DNA of 8,489 nt, taken from NCBI GenBank assembly GCA_002699335.1, contig PACG01000131.1:43241-51729 (forward strand), read 5' to 3'. Of the stretch, positions 1 to 6,833 are shown piece by piece. Every line of letters starts with the position of its first letter. The first letter of the stretch is position 1. The notes beneath the pieces were generated by a model. The model was not told where the DNA came from. It did not search any database and worked only from the letters and a program-made list of their open reading frames with translations. The stretch comes from Candidatus Poribacteria bacterium (GTDB lineage Bacteria; Poribacteria; WGA-4E; UBA9662). Both the position numbers and the translations under genes were made by a program.

Positions 1-540
1 GCGAGAAGTGCACTGATTACTCGACCGGAGGTGGTTGGTGCCAGATTTTCCTTTTGCCACCCATCTGGACCGAGACAGGCTTGTGGAAAGGTACCGTTTT
101 CTCTGGTCGCTGCTTCCATTGCCATTACCAGTGTCTCAAGCATAGTTTTTGGCCGTTTGATCGCCTTCGAAGATTTGCCATACGGCCATCAATCCCAACA
201 GTGCTTCTTTCTGGTGATGCATAAATGCCAACGGCGGATTGGGAGAATACCCCATGTCATCCCATGCGAAACCATCACCCCACCCGCAACTTCGAAACAG
301 CTGTTGACGTAACCCATGCAGCAGTTGGGGATCGTCCAGCAATCCGGCGGCAATGTCGCGACACAGATTCAGCGCATGAAGGAAACACCCGACAGTTATG
401 AGGGGTATCGCATCCTTCATGCTGTGCCCAAATAGGCGGACTGGTCAGGTTAAAGGAAAATAGGGACGACAATCCCGTTCCCTATCTACGCTGTTGTAGA
501 TGTGTTCAATACCGCGTTGAACGTACTCTGGTAAATCGAT
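1..540 (-). pseudogene. Broken hypothetical gene, 3' end beyond the window edge
   Basis: One protein-like sequence can be followed on the minus strand from about 540 to the left edge, but it is interrupted. From 540 the frame reads IDLPEYVQRGIEHIYNS..., meets an in-frame TGA at 447-445, and continues as PVRLFGHSMKDAIPLI... through GWGDGFAWDDMGYSPNPPLA. At a run of five A's (146-150 on the plus strand) the frame ends in NYA-stop. Removing one A gives AKTMLETLVMAMEAATREN..., which stays open to base 1. No good start is visible: a TAA directly precedes codon ATC at 540, so the true start may be lost. The composition (helical, rich in Trp, Gly and Asp) would fit an alpha/alpha-barrel enzyme, but I do not recognise the family. 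It lies 32 bases after kbl on the same strand and may once have been the next operon gene. Decay is favoured over sequencing error because two independent lesions and a missing start coincide. Confidence 0.6.
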
Positions 541-572
541 TTATTTAAGTGGATCCTTTATCTGTCGATATC

Positions 573-1757
573 CTATATTTCAAATTCTGCTTTTACTTCG
601 GCGAACGCTCTAACGGCAAGATCTAAGTCTTCTCGTGTATGGGCAGCAGAAATTTGAGTTCGGATTCTAGCCGTTCCTCTGGGAACCACGGGATAAAAAA
701 ATCCAATAACGTAGACCCCTTTTGCAAGGAGTCTGTGGGCTACCTTTTGCGATAATGCGGCATCACCGAGCATAATTGGTACAATCGGATGATCACCGAC
801 CGGAACTTCGAATCCCTGATTTACCATCTCTTTTCTAAAGTAATGGGTGTTTGACTCCAGTTTGTCCCGCAAGGCGGTGGAGGACGAGATCATCTCCAGC
901 GCCTTTAAAGAGGCACAGACAATGACAGGTGCCAGAGAATTGGAAAAAAGATAAGGACGTGAACGCTGGCGCAGGAAATCAATGATCTCTTGTCGTCCGC
1001 TTGTGAATCCACCACTGGCGCCACCGAGAGCCTTTCCCAAGGTGCTGGTAATAATGTCCACGCGACCAAGGGCACCGCAGTATTCGTGGGTACCCTTCCC
1101 CCGCTTACCAAAAAATCCGGTAGCATGAGAATCATCGATCATCACTAAAGCATCGTATCTGTCAGCCAGATCACAGATCGCCTGTAAATTGGCAACGGTT
1201 CCGGCCATGGAGAAGACACCATCGGTGGCAATTAAACGAAATCTAGCCTGTTGTGATACTTTGAGTTTGGCTTCCAGATCGTTCATATTACCATTGCTAA
1301 AACGCAACCTTTCGGCCTTGCATAACCGTATTCCGTCGATAATGCTGGCATGGTTTAGTTCATCACTGATTACCGCGTCCTCTTCTGTCAGCAGCGTTTC
1401 AAACAGACCACCGTTGGCATCGAAACAGGAGGTATAAAGGATTGTATCATCGGTCCCGAGAAATTCAGAGATCTCGCGCTCCAGCGTTCGGTGGATTTCC
1501 TGGGTGCCACAGATGAACCGAACAGAGGAGAGACCGTATCCCCATTGATCCATACCGGCCCCAGCGGCAGCAACGATTTGCGGATGATTGGCTAAGCCGA
1601 GATAGTTGTTGGCACACATATTCAGCACCGTCTGTCCGCTTTTAACATCAATCATTGCTCGTTGCGGACTGGTGATGATTCGCTCGTTTTTGTAGAGACC
1701 ACTTTCCTCAATTTCCTGCAGTTGCTGATTCAGGTGAGATTTCATTGTTTCAATCAT
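573..1757 (-). CDS. kbl: 2-amino-3-ketobutyrate CoA ligase (glycine C-acetyltransferase)
   Basis: A cytosolic PLP enzyme of the alpha-oxoamine synthase family that cleaves 2-amino-3-oxobutyrate with CoA to glycine and acetyl-CoA, the second step of threonine catabolism. The 394 residues match the usual length (E. coli enzyme about 398) and are colinear throughout. Visible motifs: [11 protein letters not shown] near residues 49-59; the [12 protein letters not shown] block at 131-142, whose His136 stacks on the PLP ring; [11 protein letters not shown] at 207-217, with Asp208 and His211 as cofactor contacts; [14 protein letters not shown] at 237-250, with Lys242 as the Schiff-base lysine; and the C-terminal [15 protein letters not shown] lies about 10 bases before the ATG; Met5 is a less likely alternative start. 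The gene follows the tdh remnant by 84 bases. No damage is visible, so it could still work with product made by another dehydrogenase, or serve in the reverse direction. Serine palmitoyltransferase and AONS paralogues are less likely because similarity to KBL runs end to end. Confidence 0.93.
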   Translation of the reverse strand: MIETMKSHLNQQLQEIEESGLYKNERIITSPQRAMIDVKSGQTVLNMCANNYLGLANHPQIVAAAGAGMDQWGYGLSSVRFICGTQEIHRTLEREISEFLGTDDTILYTSCFDANGGLFETLLTEEDAVISDELNHASIIDGIRLCKAERLRFSNGNMNDLEAKLKVSQQARFRLIATDGVFSMAGTVANLQAICDLADRYDALVMIDDSHATGFFGKRGKGTHEYCGALGRVDIITSTLGKALGGASGGFTSGRQEIIDFLRQRSRPYLFSNSLAPVIVCASLKALEMISSSTALRDKLESNTHYFRKEMVNQGFEVPVGDHPIVPIMLGDAALSQKVAHRLLAKGVYVIGFFYPVVPRGTARIRTQISAAHTREDLDLAVRAFAEVKAEFEI

Positions 1758-1841
1758 TTCATATTTTCCTCTGTCTCATCTCCACTTGAGAAATATTTGG
1801 CTGGAGCCATTAGCGAAAAATATCCGCCAAAAGATATTTGA

Positions 1842-2334
1842 TCAATTAGCCCAGTCAAGAATAGCCTTTCCTGATTTGCCGGATCGGAAAACCTTACCAA
1901 GAACGTCAAAGGACAGCGTGGTATGCACTATATTGCCAAGCAGGTCAAAACACGACAGAATATCGGTAGAGATATTGGGGGCGAAGTACCATACATTGGT
2001 TACAGGAATAGACAAATATCCGGTAAACGCACCATCCCGGTTTATGCCAACATCACTCGTCTTCATGCACGGGTATCGGCGCCCAGCAAGACGGTTTCGA
2101 CAGCGGCCACAGACAAGATCTCCTTCGCCACTTACCACGCCACCTGTGCTGATATCGTGGACGTTGCTACCAACCTTTTCTACGAGACCAACAAATTCAT
2201 GGCCGATAACCAAAGGAATTGGAATGGTTTCTGTACCCACCGATCCCGTTATAGATATGGAGGCCTGTTCCATAGATGGAGGTGCTACAAACCGGGTTCG
2301 GCATTTTTCTTAACATCTTAACAAGCGCCTTCAT
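1842..2334 (-). pseudogene. tdh: L-threonine 3-dehydrogenase remnant with large internal deletion
   Basis: The intact enzyme is a zinc-dependent medium-chain dehydrogenase that oxidises threonine to 2-amino-3-oxobutyrate with NAD+. The remnant begins ATG at 2334 (MKALVK, the typical start), five bases after the SDR stop. It then jumps to IYGTGLHIYN, where functional enzymes have ICGTDLHIYNW, so the catalytic zinc-ligand Cys is Tyr and the Asp is Gly. Two single-base losses shift the frame: restoring a T after TATAAC and an A in CAGAAA gives HIYNWDRWVQKTIPIP. The second frame holds VIGHEFVG, VSGEG and CGRCRN, with a structural zinc Cys replaced (CRNR), up to SFDVLG. There it joins directly (about 1893-1900) to the C-terminal RSGKSGKAILDWAN and stop. 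About 165 residues, including the whole Rossmann domain, are missing compared with the usual ~340. It cannot be a functional dehydrogenase. The family assignment is firm because start, middle and end all match Tdh and kbl follows. Confidence 0.9.
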
Positions 2335-2339
2335 TTTTC

Positions 2340-3104
2340 TCATATCATCAGATCTCCACCGTTTATATCGATAGATGCGCCTGTAATATAGGCCGAATCA
2401 GTTGCTAGAAAGAGCATCAGTTGAGCGACTTCATCGGGGCGACCCAACCGAGGGATGGGGAAACTGGCTTCATAGGCGCTAATCCGCTCAGGCGTACACT
2501 CAGCCTGTACCATCTCTGTGTCGATCAGTCCCGGACAGATTGCGTTAACGGTAATACCAAAGGGGGCCACCTCTTTAGCTAACGCCCGGCTAAGACCCAA
2601 CACACCTGCCTTGGCCGCCGTATAATGAGCCCCGCCGAGGGTACTGACGCTTCTACCAGCCGACGAGGACATATTGACAATGCGTCCATACCTGTTTTTC
2701 TTCATGGTTTTCAGTACCGCCTGGGAACAGAGAAAGGTGCCGGTTAAATTGACTTCAAGTACCCGATCCCATTCTGCTCGTGTTATCTGCTCAATTCGTG
2801 TAGGATAAAGAATTCCGGCATTATTGACCAGAATGCTGATCGTTCCATAATGTTCGATCGTTGTCTCAACCATCGCCTGAACGTCTTTTTCTCTGGTGAC
2901 ATCCGCTCGGATAGCCAGAGCCTGAGTTTCCGTTTCGCTAATCTCATCAGCAATGACTGAGGCTTTCTCTTGATTGATATCGCTAACAACGACTTGCCCG
3001 CCTTCCTCGGCAATCAGTTTGGCCATTGCTGCCCCCATTCCCTGACCTGCCCCAGTGACAATGGCTACCTGATTAGATAACCTATTTCCTGATCGTTTCA
3101 TCAT
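2340..3104 (-). CDS. Short-chain dehydrogenase/reductase (FabG-like SDR)
   Basis: A classical SDR of 254 residues, normal for the family, probably a cytosolic NAD(H)-dependent alcohol dehydrogenase or ketoreductase. Visible elements: glycine-rich TGAGQGMG at 17-24; Asp42 at the end of beta-2, which usually favours NAD over NADP; DV at 68-69; NNAG at 94-97; catalytic residues Asn119, Ser147, Tyr161 and Lys165 (YTAAK); PG after beta-6; and the C-terminal ITGASIDINGGDLM. The first ATG has GAGGAG only 3 bases upstream; the second ATG (3101) has 6-base spacing and may be the real start. A TAA immediately upstream blocks any extension. It heads the minus-strand group SDR, tdh remnant, kbl, with only 5 bases to the tdh start, so it was probably co-transcribed with threonine catabolism genes. 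The substrate cannot be read from sequence: 3-oxoacyl-ACP reductase, glucose dehydrogenase and hydroxy-acid dehydrogenase are all possible. It is not the extended-SDR type of threonine dehydrogenase. Confidence 0.88.
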   Translation of the reverse strand: MMKRSGNRLSNQVAIVTGAGQGMGAAMAKLIAEEGGQVVVSDINQEKASVIADEISETETQALAIRADVTREKDVQAMVETTIEHYGTISILVNNAGILYPTRIEQITRAEWDRVLEVNLTGTFLCSQAVLKTMKKNRYGRIVNMSSSAGRSVSTLGGAHYTAAKAGVLGLSRALAKEVAPFGITVNAICPGLIDTEMVQAECTPERISAYEASFPIPRLGRPDEVAQLMLFLATDSAYITGASIDINGGDLMI

Positions 3105-3150
3105 TTACTCCTCTAGCGTGATGAATAGCCACCTGTTTTTATTCTTTTAA

Positions 3151-3176
3151 TGGTCAGTCTTACCAGTTGGTCGACC
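3151..3176. promoter_or_regulatory. Cluster of TGGT/ACCA half-sites upstream of the SDR operon
   Basis: Upstream of the SDR start, the plus strand reads TGGTCAGTCTTACCA (3151-3165), then TTGGTCGACC with the perfect 8-base palindrome GGTCGACC at 3169-3176. On the minus strand this gives AACTGGTAAGAC followed by TGACCA. TGGT...ACCA dyads of this kind are typical operators of GntR/FadR-family regulators. The position, about 47-73 bases before the start codon of the operon, suits a repressor or activator site. The assignment is inference: spacing between the half-sites differs from the classical TGGTnnnACCA core, and no regulator gene is in view. Confidence 0.3.
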
Positions 3177-3188
3177 TGCTTCCCGATA

Positions 3189-3208
3189 GATAAATATTTC
3201 GATTTATC
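3189..3208. repeat. Perfect 7-base inverted repeat in divergent intergenic region
   Basis: GATAAAT (3189-3195) and ATTTATC (3202-3208) are perfect inverted arms separated by six bases (ATTTCG). It sits between the SDR operon and the divergent membrane-protein pseudogene, 13 bases beyond the TGGT/ACCA cluster. It could be an operator or part of a promoter region. The AT-rich short stem makes a terminator or structured RNA unlikely. The remainder of 3105-3366 holds no gene that I can see. Confidence 0.3.
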
Positions 3209-3366
3209 CTCCTGATTTGTTTACACGCAGTTTTTTCTCGGTTGGATAATTTGATACGTTCAAATATGATATTAGAATTGGCATTTGCTTTCCGAACCCT
3301 TTACTTCTCAGCATGAAATGAAAACTGTCAAACTCATCGCTAAGCGTCTATAACAGAACCGTGCCT

Positions 3367-5300
3367 ATGGCTAGAGACACGCAGAATCATCAAACTCCAG
3401 ATGCAGCTGTAACGTTTCGAGCAATCATTATCGGCTTAACACTGATACCGGTAAATGTCTACTTTATCATGGCTAACCATCTTAAGTATGGAGTACCTTG
3501 CCGACCAACATATCCCTGATCTACAACGCGGTATCACTATAGCCGTGTTGGTGGGTTTCAACTTCCTGCTACAGCGAATTTGGTCGCGTTTTGCCATGAA
3601 GGGGAGAACTATTGATCATCTATGTCATGCTATCAGTTGCTTCGGCCATCGCTGGTCACGACATGATGCAGACATGGTACCGACAATCCCGAACGGTTTC
3701 TGGTTTGCCACGCCTGAAAATGAGTGGGAACAGATATTCTGGCGATATCTACCTCCCTGGTTAACTTCCCGCAATCTTTCAAGTCTGGAACATTTCTATG
3801 TTGGTGAAACGATATTTTATGATCGAACATATTTTAACGATTGGCTACGTCCGATCGTCTGGTGGACACTGCTTTTGACAACGCTTATCTGGGTCATGGT
3901 TTGCTTAGATCTATCGCTCAGAAAACAGTGGATCGAACGAGAGCGGTTGAGCTATCCCATCGTAAAGTTACCGTTGGAAATGGTACGTCCTGAGGCTGGC
4001 TTTTTCGATCCAGGATGATGTGGCTCGGCTTTGCCATCGCCGGCGGTATTGATTTCATCAATGGAATGCATGTTTTTTCCGGCCTTCCCGGAGATTCCAG
4101 TTCGCCATGTAAAGGGATAAGCCACTAGTTTGCCGAAAAACCGTGGAACGCAATGGGATGGACTCCGCTCTATATTCTTCCTTTTGGGGTTGGACTTGGA
4201 TTTCTGATGTTATTAGAGATGTCCTTTTCACTCTGGTTTTTCTACCTTTTCTGGAAAGGAGAGCGGATCCCCGGAAATGCGATGGGGTTGCAAAATTTGC
4301 CGGGCTTCCCTTATGCTGGCCACAAGGTCTCGGAGCTTATCTGGCGGTTGCGTGCTTTGCGGCTCTATAGCGGACGTCGACACTTTACGCGATTCTAAAA
4401 GTGCTTTTCAGTTTAACCGAGGGGGCGATATTTTACCAGACCAATCTGGTCAGTCAAGCGACAGGATCGGATATCGATGGGTAGTTCTCGGTTTGATCGC
4501 TGGGCTATTTTGCTGGGAGTGTTCTTATACAAAGGTGGAATGGCACTTTGGACAGCAGGCTTCTACTTTCTAATCTATTATCTTCTTGCCTTAAGTATTA
4601 CCCGTATTCGTGCTGAAGTGGGACCACCAACGTATGAAATGTTCGTGATCCGCCCACGTCAATTCCTGATCAGCGTGCTTGGAAGTCGCCGGATTTCCTC
4701 TCCCAGTCTAACAATGATGTCACTTTATTACACGTTCAACCGAGGGGGTCGCGCCCATCCAATGCCACATACGTTGGAAGGATTCAAACTATCAAATACA
4801 GCAAAAATGTGTTCGGTTCCATTTTTGTTCTGGCCATGATGTTAGCCGTTGTGATCGGCATTCTCGCCTCTTTTTGGGCTTATCTAGTGGCATCCTACAG
4901 AATAGGGGCCAATCCCGGGCTCGGTAGCGGTGGATATAATCTACTTCGGACCTGGCTCTATTTTCCCAAAGAAACCGATTTTCCTTCTGTGATTTTTATC
5001 TGCTTTGGGTTTCTGTTTACAGGATTCATCTGGTGGATGCGAACGAGGTTTGTCTTTTGGCCGCTACATCCGGCCGGTGACGCCGTTGGTAGTAGTATAT
5101 GGGCATTCGGATGGTTATGGTTTTCCATCTTTGTCAGTTGGGCGATTAAGGTCATCTTACTGAGAATTGGCGGTATTCGGCTCTACCACAAAATACTGCC
5201 ACTTTTTTTAGGACTTCTGCTCGGAGAATTTATCATCGGTGGTGCTTAGGTGTTGGTTCGACTTTTCTGGAATATTACGGTTTATTCATTTTACCGTTGA
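3367..5300 (+). pseudogene. Decayed DUF6785/DUF6784-like multi-pass membrane protein
   Basis: A full-length copy of a roughly 640-residue integral membrane protein can be pieced together across all three plus frames. Start ATG 3367 gives MARDTQ... and TFRAIIIGLTLIPVNVYF. Later landmarks are GELLIIYVMLSVASAIAGHDMMQ (3603-3671, only in frame 3), FWFATPENEWEQIFWRYLP, RKQWIERERLSYPIVKLPLEM, LGFAIAGGIDFINGMH, EKPWNAMGWTPLY, WFFYLFWKGERIPGNAMGL, ITRIRAEVGPPTYEM, HPMPHTLEGFKL, FWPLHPAGDAVGSS and FLGLLLGEFIIGGA. These match, in order, the uncharacterised DUF6785/DUF6784 proteins, which have transporter-like (OPT-like) topology. Lesions include shifts near 3480, in the G run at 3601-3604, near 3673, 4012, 4076, 4112, 4325, 4460, 4510 and 4800, an in-frame TAG at 4126-4128, and a TAG at 5247-5249 in place of an expected Trp codon, after which the frame runs to TGA at 5298-5300. 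It is not functional. Substrate and role of the family are unknown to me. Confidence 0.85.
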
Positions 5301-5519
5301 GCGTATATTTCAGCTCTGTAAATTCGCTTAGTCGATGAAAGGAAGGAAACTAACACTGGACCCTAGACTCGATCAGGAACGAGTACTGAAATAATCAATC
5401 GTTTTCAGCTCAACAGGCGATTGCTTGATTTTCAGCATTCCTCGTCGTGTATTGCCGGATTTCCTGGCCAATCTACAGACAATCCCAGTTGAGAACAAAG
5501 TTAGGCGAGTAAAATCCAT
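5301..5519. other. Convergent intergenic spacer, no recognised gene
   Basis: This 219-base stretch lies between the end of the plus-strand membrane pseudogene and the end of the minus-strand Mur-ligase gene. A plus-strand frame of about 38 codons near its right end (including IFSIPRRVLPDFLANLQ) stops just before 5520, but it has no start or ribosome-binding site and I do not recognise it. Apart from one imperfect inverted repeat, annotated separately, I see nothing. Confidence 0.5.
5386..5435. repeat. Imperfect inverted repeat between convergent genes
   Basis: The left arm CTGAAATAATCAATCG (5386-5401) and right arm CGATTGCTTGATTTTCAG (5418-5435) are inverted copies with a short bulge. The outer six (CTGAAA/TTTCAG) and inner five (AATCG/CGATT) bases pair perfectly around a 16-base loop. 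Its place between two converging genes would suit a bidirectional terminator, but there is no GC-rich stem followed by a T tract, so the role is uncertain. Confidence 0.3.
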
Positions 5520-6797
5520 CTAACATTTCAATATTGACCGCACAACCTCCCGATCATCAAACGGAATCTGTTCTGATCCGAATTCAATCCATGCTTCGCA
5601 CCCTCGTCCTGCGATAATGACAAAATCCCCGTCAGCTGCCGTTTGCAAGGCGTTCTCAATTGCTTGTCGCCGATCCATAATAACTTGATACTGTTGCTTT
5701 GGGTCTTGACAAGATTCCATTTCAGCTAAAATCTGCCCTGGATCTTCAGATCTAGGACTTCCACTGGTCATAATTGTTAGGTCGGATAAGCCAGTTGCAA
5801 TCTGTCCCATCAGGGGGCGTTTTTCTCGATCCCGGTTGCCGTTACAACTGACCACACAGATAAGTCGATTATCGGTCAGTTGTCGTGCGGTCTGAAGTAG
5901 GGTTTTCAACGCCTGCGGTGAGTGCGCAAAATCGACTACCACCTGGATCTTTCCTCTAGTTACCCATTCAAACCGTCCCGGCACAACGGTTTGCCGTAAT
6001 CCATTTTGGATCTGGGTCAGAGGAACCTGAAAGAACTGGGCTACACCAATTGCAGCCAAAGCATTAGAGACGTTATGGTCGCCTGGGAGTTGGATTTCGA
6101 CCTCAAAAGTTTCACCTGGCGTGGAAGCGTGAAAGTGGGTGCCGCTGGCTTTGGTGCGGATCTGGCTAGCTTGAAGATCAGCCGATTGGTTAAGACCAAA
6201 GGTCCGTATCTGCCTGTTGCTTAACTGACGGACATTCGATATTACCAACTCTGACTGTTGATCGTCAGCGTTGATCAGTATCAGTCCATCTGGTCGAACC
6301 TTTTGAAACAGGTGCATTTTGGCTGACAGGTAACTGTCCATCGTACCATGATAGTCAAGATGATCGTGACTTAAATTGGTAAAGACGGTAGCTTGAAAAG
6401 TTAGATCCCGGAGTCGGTCTTGGACTAACCCATGAGAAGAGGCCTCCATAACCAGATGGGTCACATTCTCTACTACCATCTCCGATAACAAATGGTGCAG
6501 CGTAACCGCATCCGGCGTGGTTAGCTGAGCGGATACGGGGTTATCACCAATATAGTGGGTATGAGTTCCGAGTTGGCCAACCCGGTGTCCCGCTTGCTTG
6601 AGAATCGAAGACAAAAAACGAGTCACTGTAGTCTTGCCATTTGTGCCTGTAATACCGACGGTCTGGAGCCGACGTTGTGGATGCCGAAACCAAAAACGAT
6701 TTTTATGACTTAAGTTGAGGAAGTAGGAAAGCGAAATCTCCGGTTGGCGTAGGCAGTACTTGAGTTCCTTGTAGAGGCGGTAGAAGTATCTCCGCAT
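5520..6797 (-). CDS. MurE-like Mur ligase family protein, lacking N-terminal domain
   Basis: An ATP-dependent amide ligase of the Mur family, 425 residues against roughly 490 for typical MurE. The UDP-MurNAc-binding N-terminal domain is replaced by about 45 basic, aromatic residues. Central-domain motifs are intact: P-loop TGTNGKTT at 50-57 (Lys55), TTPD at 93-96, EASSHGL at 118-124, NLSHDHLDYH at 141-150, probable carbamylated Lys160 (YLSAK), and GDHNVSNALAA at 239-249. The C-terminal domain has PGRFE (273-277), DFAHSPQAL (289-297), NRDREKRPLMG (321-331) and DDREV. Specificity motifs depart from MurE: SGSPRSEDP (345-353) stands where DNPRxEDP is usual, and GRGCE (397-401) where GKGHE is usual. 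The gene lies 36 bases after the Gfo/Idh gene and is probably co-transcribed. No strong Shine-Dalgarno is visible at this start. It is most likely a paralogue that joins an amino acid to some other acid substrate; divergent cell-wall MurE remains possible. Confidence 0.85.
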   Translation of the reverse strand: MRRYFYRLYKELKYCLRQPEISLSYFLNLSHKNRFWFRHPQRRLQTVGITGTNGKTTVTRFLSSILKQAGHRVGQLGTHTHYIGDNPVSAQLTTPDAVTLHHLLSEMVVENVTHLVMEASSHGLVQDRLRDLTFQATVFTNLSHDHLDYHGTMDSYLSAKMHLFQKVRPDGLILINADDQQSELVISNVRQLSNRQIRTFGLNQSADLQASQIRTKASGTHFHASTPGETFEVEIQLPGDHNVSNALAAIGVAQFFQVPLTQIQNGLRQTVVPGRFEWVTRGKIQVVVDFAHSPQALKTLLQTARQLTDNRLICVVSCNGNRDREKRPLMGQIATGLSDLTIMTSGSPRSEDPGQILAEMESCQDPKQQYQVIMDRRQAIENALQTAADGDFVIIAGRGCEAWIEFGSEQIPFDDREVVRSILKC

Positions 6798-6833
6798 GAA
6801 CCGTCAGCACAAACTAGAAAATTAGACAGATGG

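Noticed and set aside
445..447. Stop-codon recoding (TGA read as an amino acid)
   Set aside because: The two other in-frame stops in decayed genes are TAG, indels accompany them, and intact genes in the window need no readthrough. kbl follows the standard code and ordinary decay explains all stops.
1189..1437. Plus-strand 82-codon frame inside kbl
   Set aside because: It is antisense to the conserved kbl coding sequence, without a ribosome-binding site or recognisable motif.
1791..1841. AAATATTTGGC / GCCAAAAGATATTT inverted repeat between tdh and kbl
   Set aside because: The arms differ by a three-base insertion and are separated by a long loop; AT-rich chance similarity is likely.
1786..2321. 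Plus-strand open frames of 175 and 132 codons over the tdh remnant
   Set aside because: They are antisense to the recognisable Tdh sequence, show no family motifs, and have low-complexity shadow composition.
3600..3680. Programmed frameshift in the membrane protein
   Set aside because: A slippery G run exists, but ten or so other shifts and stops occur in the same gene, so regulated shifting is not credible.
3455..4018. Separate 187-residue membrane protein
   Set aside because: It is one frame segment of the larger broken membrane-protein gene. The family sequence continues before and after it in other frames.
4809..5249. Separate 146-residue membrane protein
   Set aside because: It is the C-terminal segment of the same pseudogene. 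It begins mid-domain and its TAG end is followed in frame by more family-like sequence up to 5300.
5395..5519. Small plus-strand gene of about 38 codons upstream of 5520
   Set aside because: It has no start codon with a ribosome-binding site, no recognised family, and short length consistent with chance.
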